Assembly: GCA_007128555.1 (NCBI GenBank)
Contig: SKXF01000066.1
Span: 1 to 7,961 of the forward strand
DNA: 7,961 bases
Source of the DNA: Clostridia bacterium
GTDB taxonomy: Bacteria > Bacillota_E > SLMV01 > PUMD01
Direction: 5' to 3'
A program made the translations under genes and the position numbers. Below, in pieces: positions 7,562 through 7,961 of the stretch; positions within the stretch are counted from its first letter, which is position 1, and every line of letters begins with the position of its first letter. The notes under the pieces are model-generated. The model searched no databases, had not been told where the DNA came from, and worked only from the letters and a program-made list of their open reading frames with translations.

Positions 7562-7717
7562 TTACTTCTTGCGGCCAAAGTCTCCCAGGCCTGCGAGCAG
7601 AATGAACAGCAGAAGCTCATCAATCCGGTGAGCCCCGGTTCCTAATCCGCCTGCCAGTACGAGAAACAGAAGCAGTTCCTCAATACCCGTCCTACCAGTT
7701 GTTCCGAGCAAAGGCAT
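7562..7717 (-). CDS. 51-residue small protein with two repeated leucine-rich helices
   Basis: No named family recognised. ATG 7717 is six nt after GGAGGTG; a nearer ATG at 7721 in another frame gives only nine codons. The protein is an internal duplication: residues 11-26 (GIEELLLFLVLAGGLG) and 31-46 (RIDELLLFILLAGLGD) share I-(E/D)-E-L-L-L-F-x-x-L-A-G at a 20-residue period, joined by TGAH and ended by a basic FGRKK tail. Each half is a short apolar helix with two acidic residues at its start, suggesting two membrane-lying or self-packing helices in a hairpin. There is no signal peptide or Cys. It has its own promoter (copy A of a repeated module) and a terminator, so it is a single-gene unit. 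A spore-surface role is inferred from neighbours only. Confidence 0.75.
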   Translation of the reverse strand: MPLLGTTGRTGIEELLLFLVLAGGLGTGAHRIDELLLFILLAGLGDFGRKK

Positions 7718-7742
7718 TCATCTCACCTCCCCGAGCGATTAT

Positions 7743-7798
7743 CGGGGTCGTGGCCCTCGATTCACTACATAATACACATCGGAACATAAATGTGTTAA
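7743..7798 (-). promoter_or_regulatory. Promoter/leader module copy A of the 51-residue gene
   Basis: On the minus strand: TTAACA (7798-7793, 5 of 6 to TTGACA), an 18-bp spacer, TATTAT (7774-7769, 5 of 6 to TATAAT), then GAGGGCCACGACCCCG (7758-7743) at about +4 to +20 of the expected transcript. The ribosome site GGAGGTG and ATG 7717 follow. It is the best sigma-A-type promoter in the window. The 16-mer after the start point is conserved in copy B and may be an operator or an RNA leader element. Confidence 0.6.
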
Positions 7799-7800
7799 TC

Positions 7801-7961
7801 GCCGTTGGCCTGAGGTGTGGCTGGCATGCATTTCTTGCTCTGAGCGGGCCCCGAATCGATGATCCAGGCTAGCCGTGCTGCACCACCTTTGAGGTGTACG
7901 CTTCCGGGAGCCATGGTCTGTCTGTTACCGGGTTAGCCTCATCGGTTGTTCTCTTGTCATA
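7801..7961. other. Right edge, no complete gene
   Basis: No start with a ribosome site is seen on either strand. A minus-strand frame is open from the window edge to a TAG at 7871-7869 (30 codons) and could be the end of a gene lying to the right, but it is too short to judge. It contains a small inverted repeat, CACCT/AGGTG at 7884-7896. Confidence 0.3.

Overview
This 8 kb window looks like chromosomal DNA of a GC-rich (by eye above 60 % G+C), endospore-forming Firmicute-type bacterium. The grounds are strong purine-rich GGAGG ribosome binding sites on every convincing gene, use of a TTG start, a rimI-tsaD pair as in Firmicutes, a Firmicute-like IMP dehydrogenase, and genes that resemble spore-envelope families (a CotS/YsxE-type kinase fold, a probable SPOCS/DUF3794 domain, tiny glycine/leucine-rich proteins). 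The species cannot be named from the sequence.

The left part (1-4876, + strand) is housekeeping. It holds the 3' end of rimI (N-acetyltransferase), tsaD (tRNA t6A synthesis), a GC-rich stretch of about 390 nt with no convincing gene, murC (UDP-N-acetylmuramate--L-alanine ligase, read here as starting at TTG 1848), and guaB (IMP dehydrogenase). Spacing suggests that rimI-tsaD is one operon and that murC and guaB are each transcribed separately.

The right part (4877-7961) is accessory and more interesting. A 167-residue SPOCS-like protein follows guaB on the + strand. Convergent to it is a set of minus-strand genes: a 357-residue CotS/YsxE-like protein, a 42-residue protein and a 51-residue protein. 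The CotS-like protein appears to be a pseudokinase with a disordered linker and an acidic, cysteine-rich tail (10 Cys in the last 39 residues) containing a perfect tandem duplication. The 51-residue protein contains two copies of an I-(E/D)-E-L-L-L-F-x-x-L-A-G segment.

A promoter-plus-leader module of about 56 bp lies directly upstream of the 51-residue gene. It recurs at 7188-7244 and, more decayed, near 7024-7076. In the two good copies the spacing between -35 and -10 is 18 bp, and a 16-mer and a 10-mer are identical. The CotS-like gene has a consensus TATAAT inside a near-perfect palindrome that looks like an operator.

Working hypothesis (inference): the right half is a lineage-specific spore-surface cluster, with a scaffold pseudokinase that can be cross-linked or bind metal through its tail, a SPOCS-type assembly protein and small membrane-active or coat-packing peptides. 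Nothing here shows a CRISPR array, an insertion sequence, a tRNA or an rRNA.
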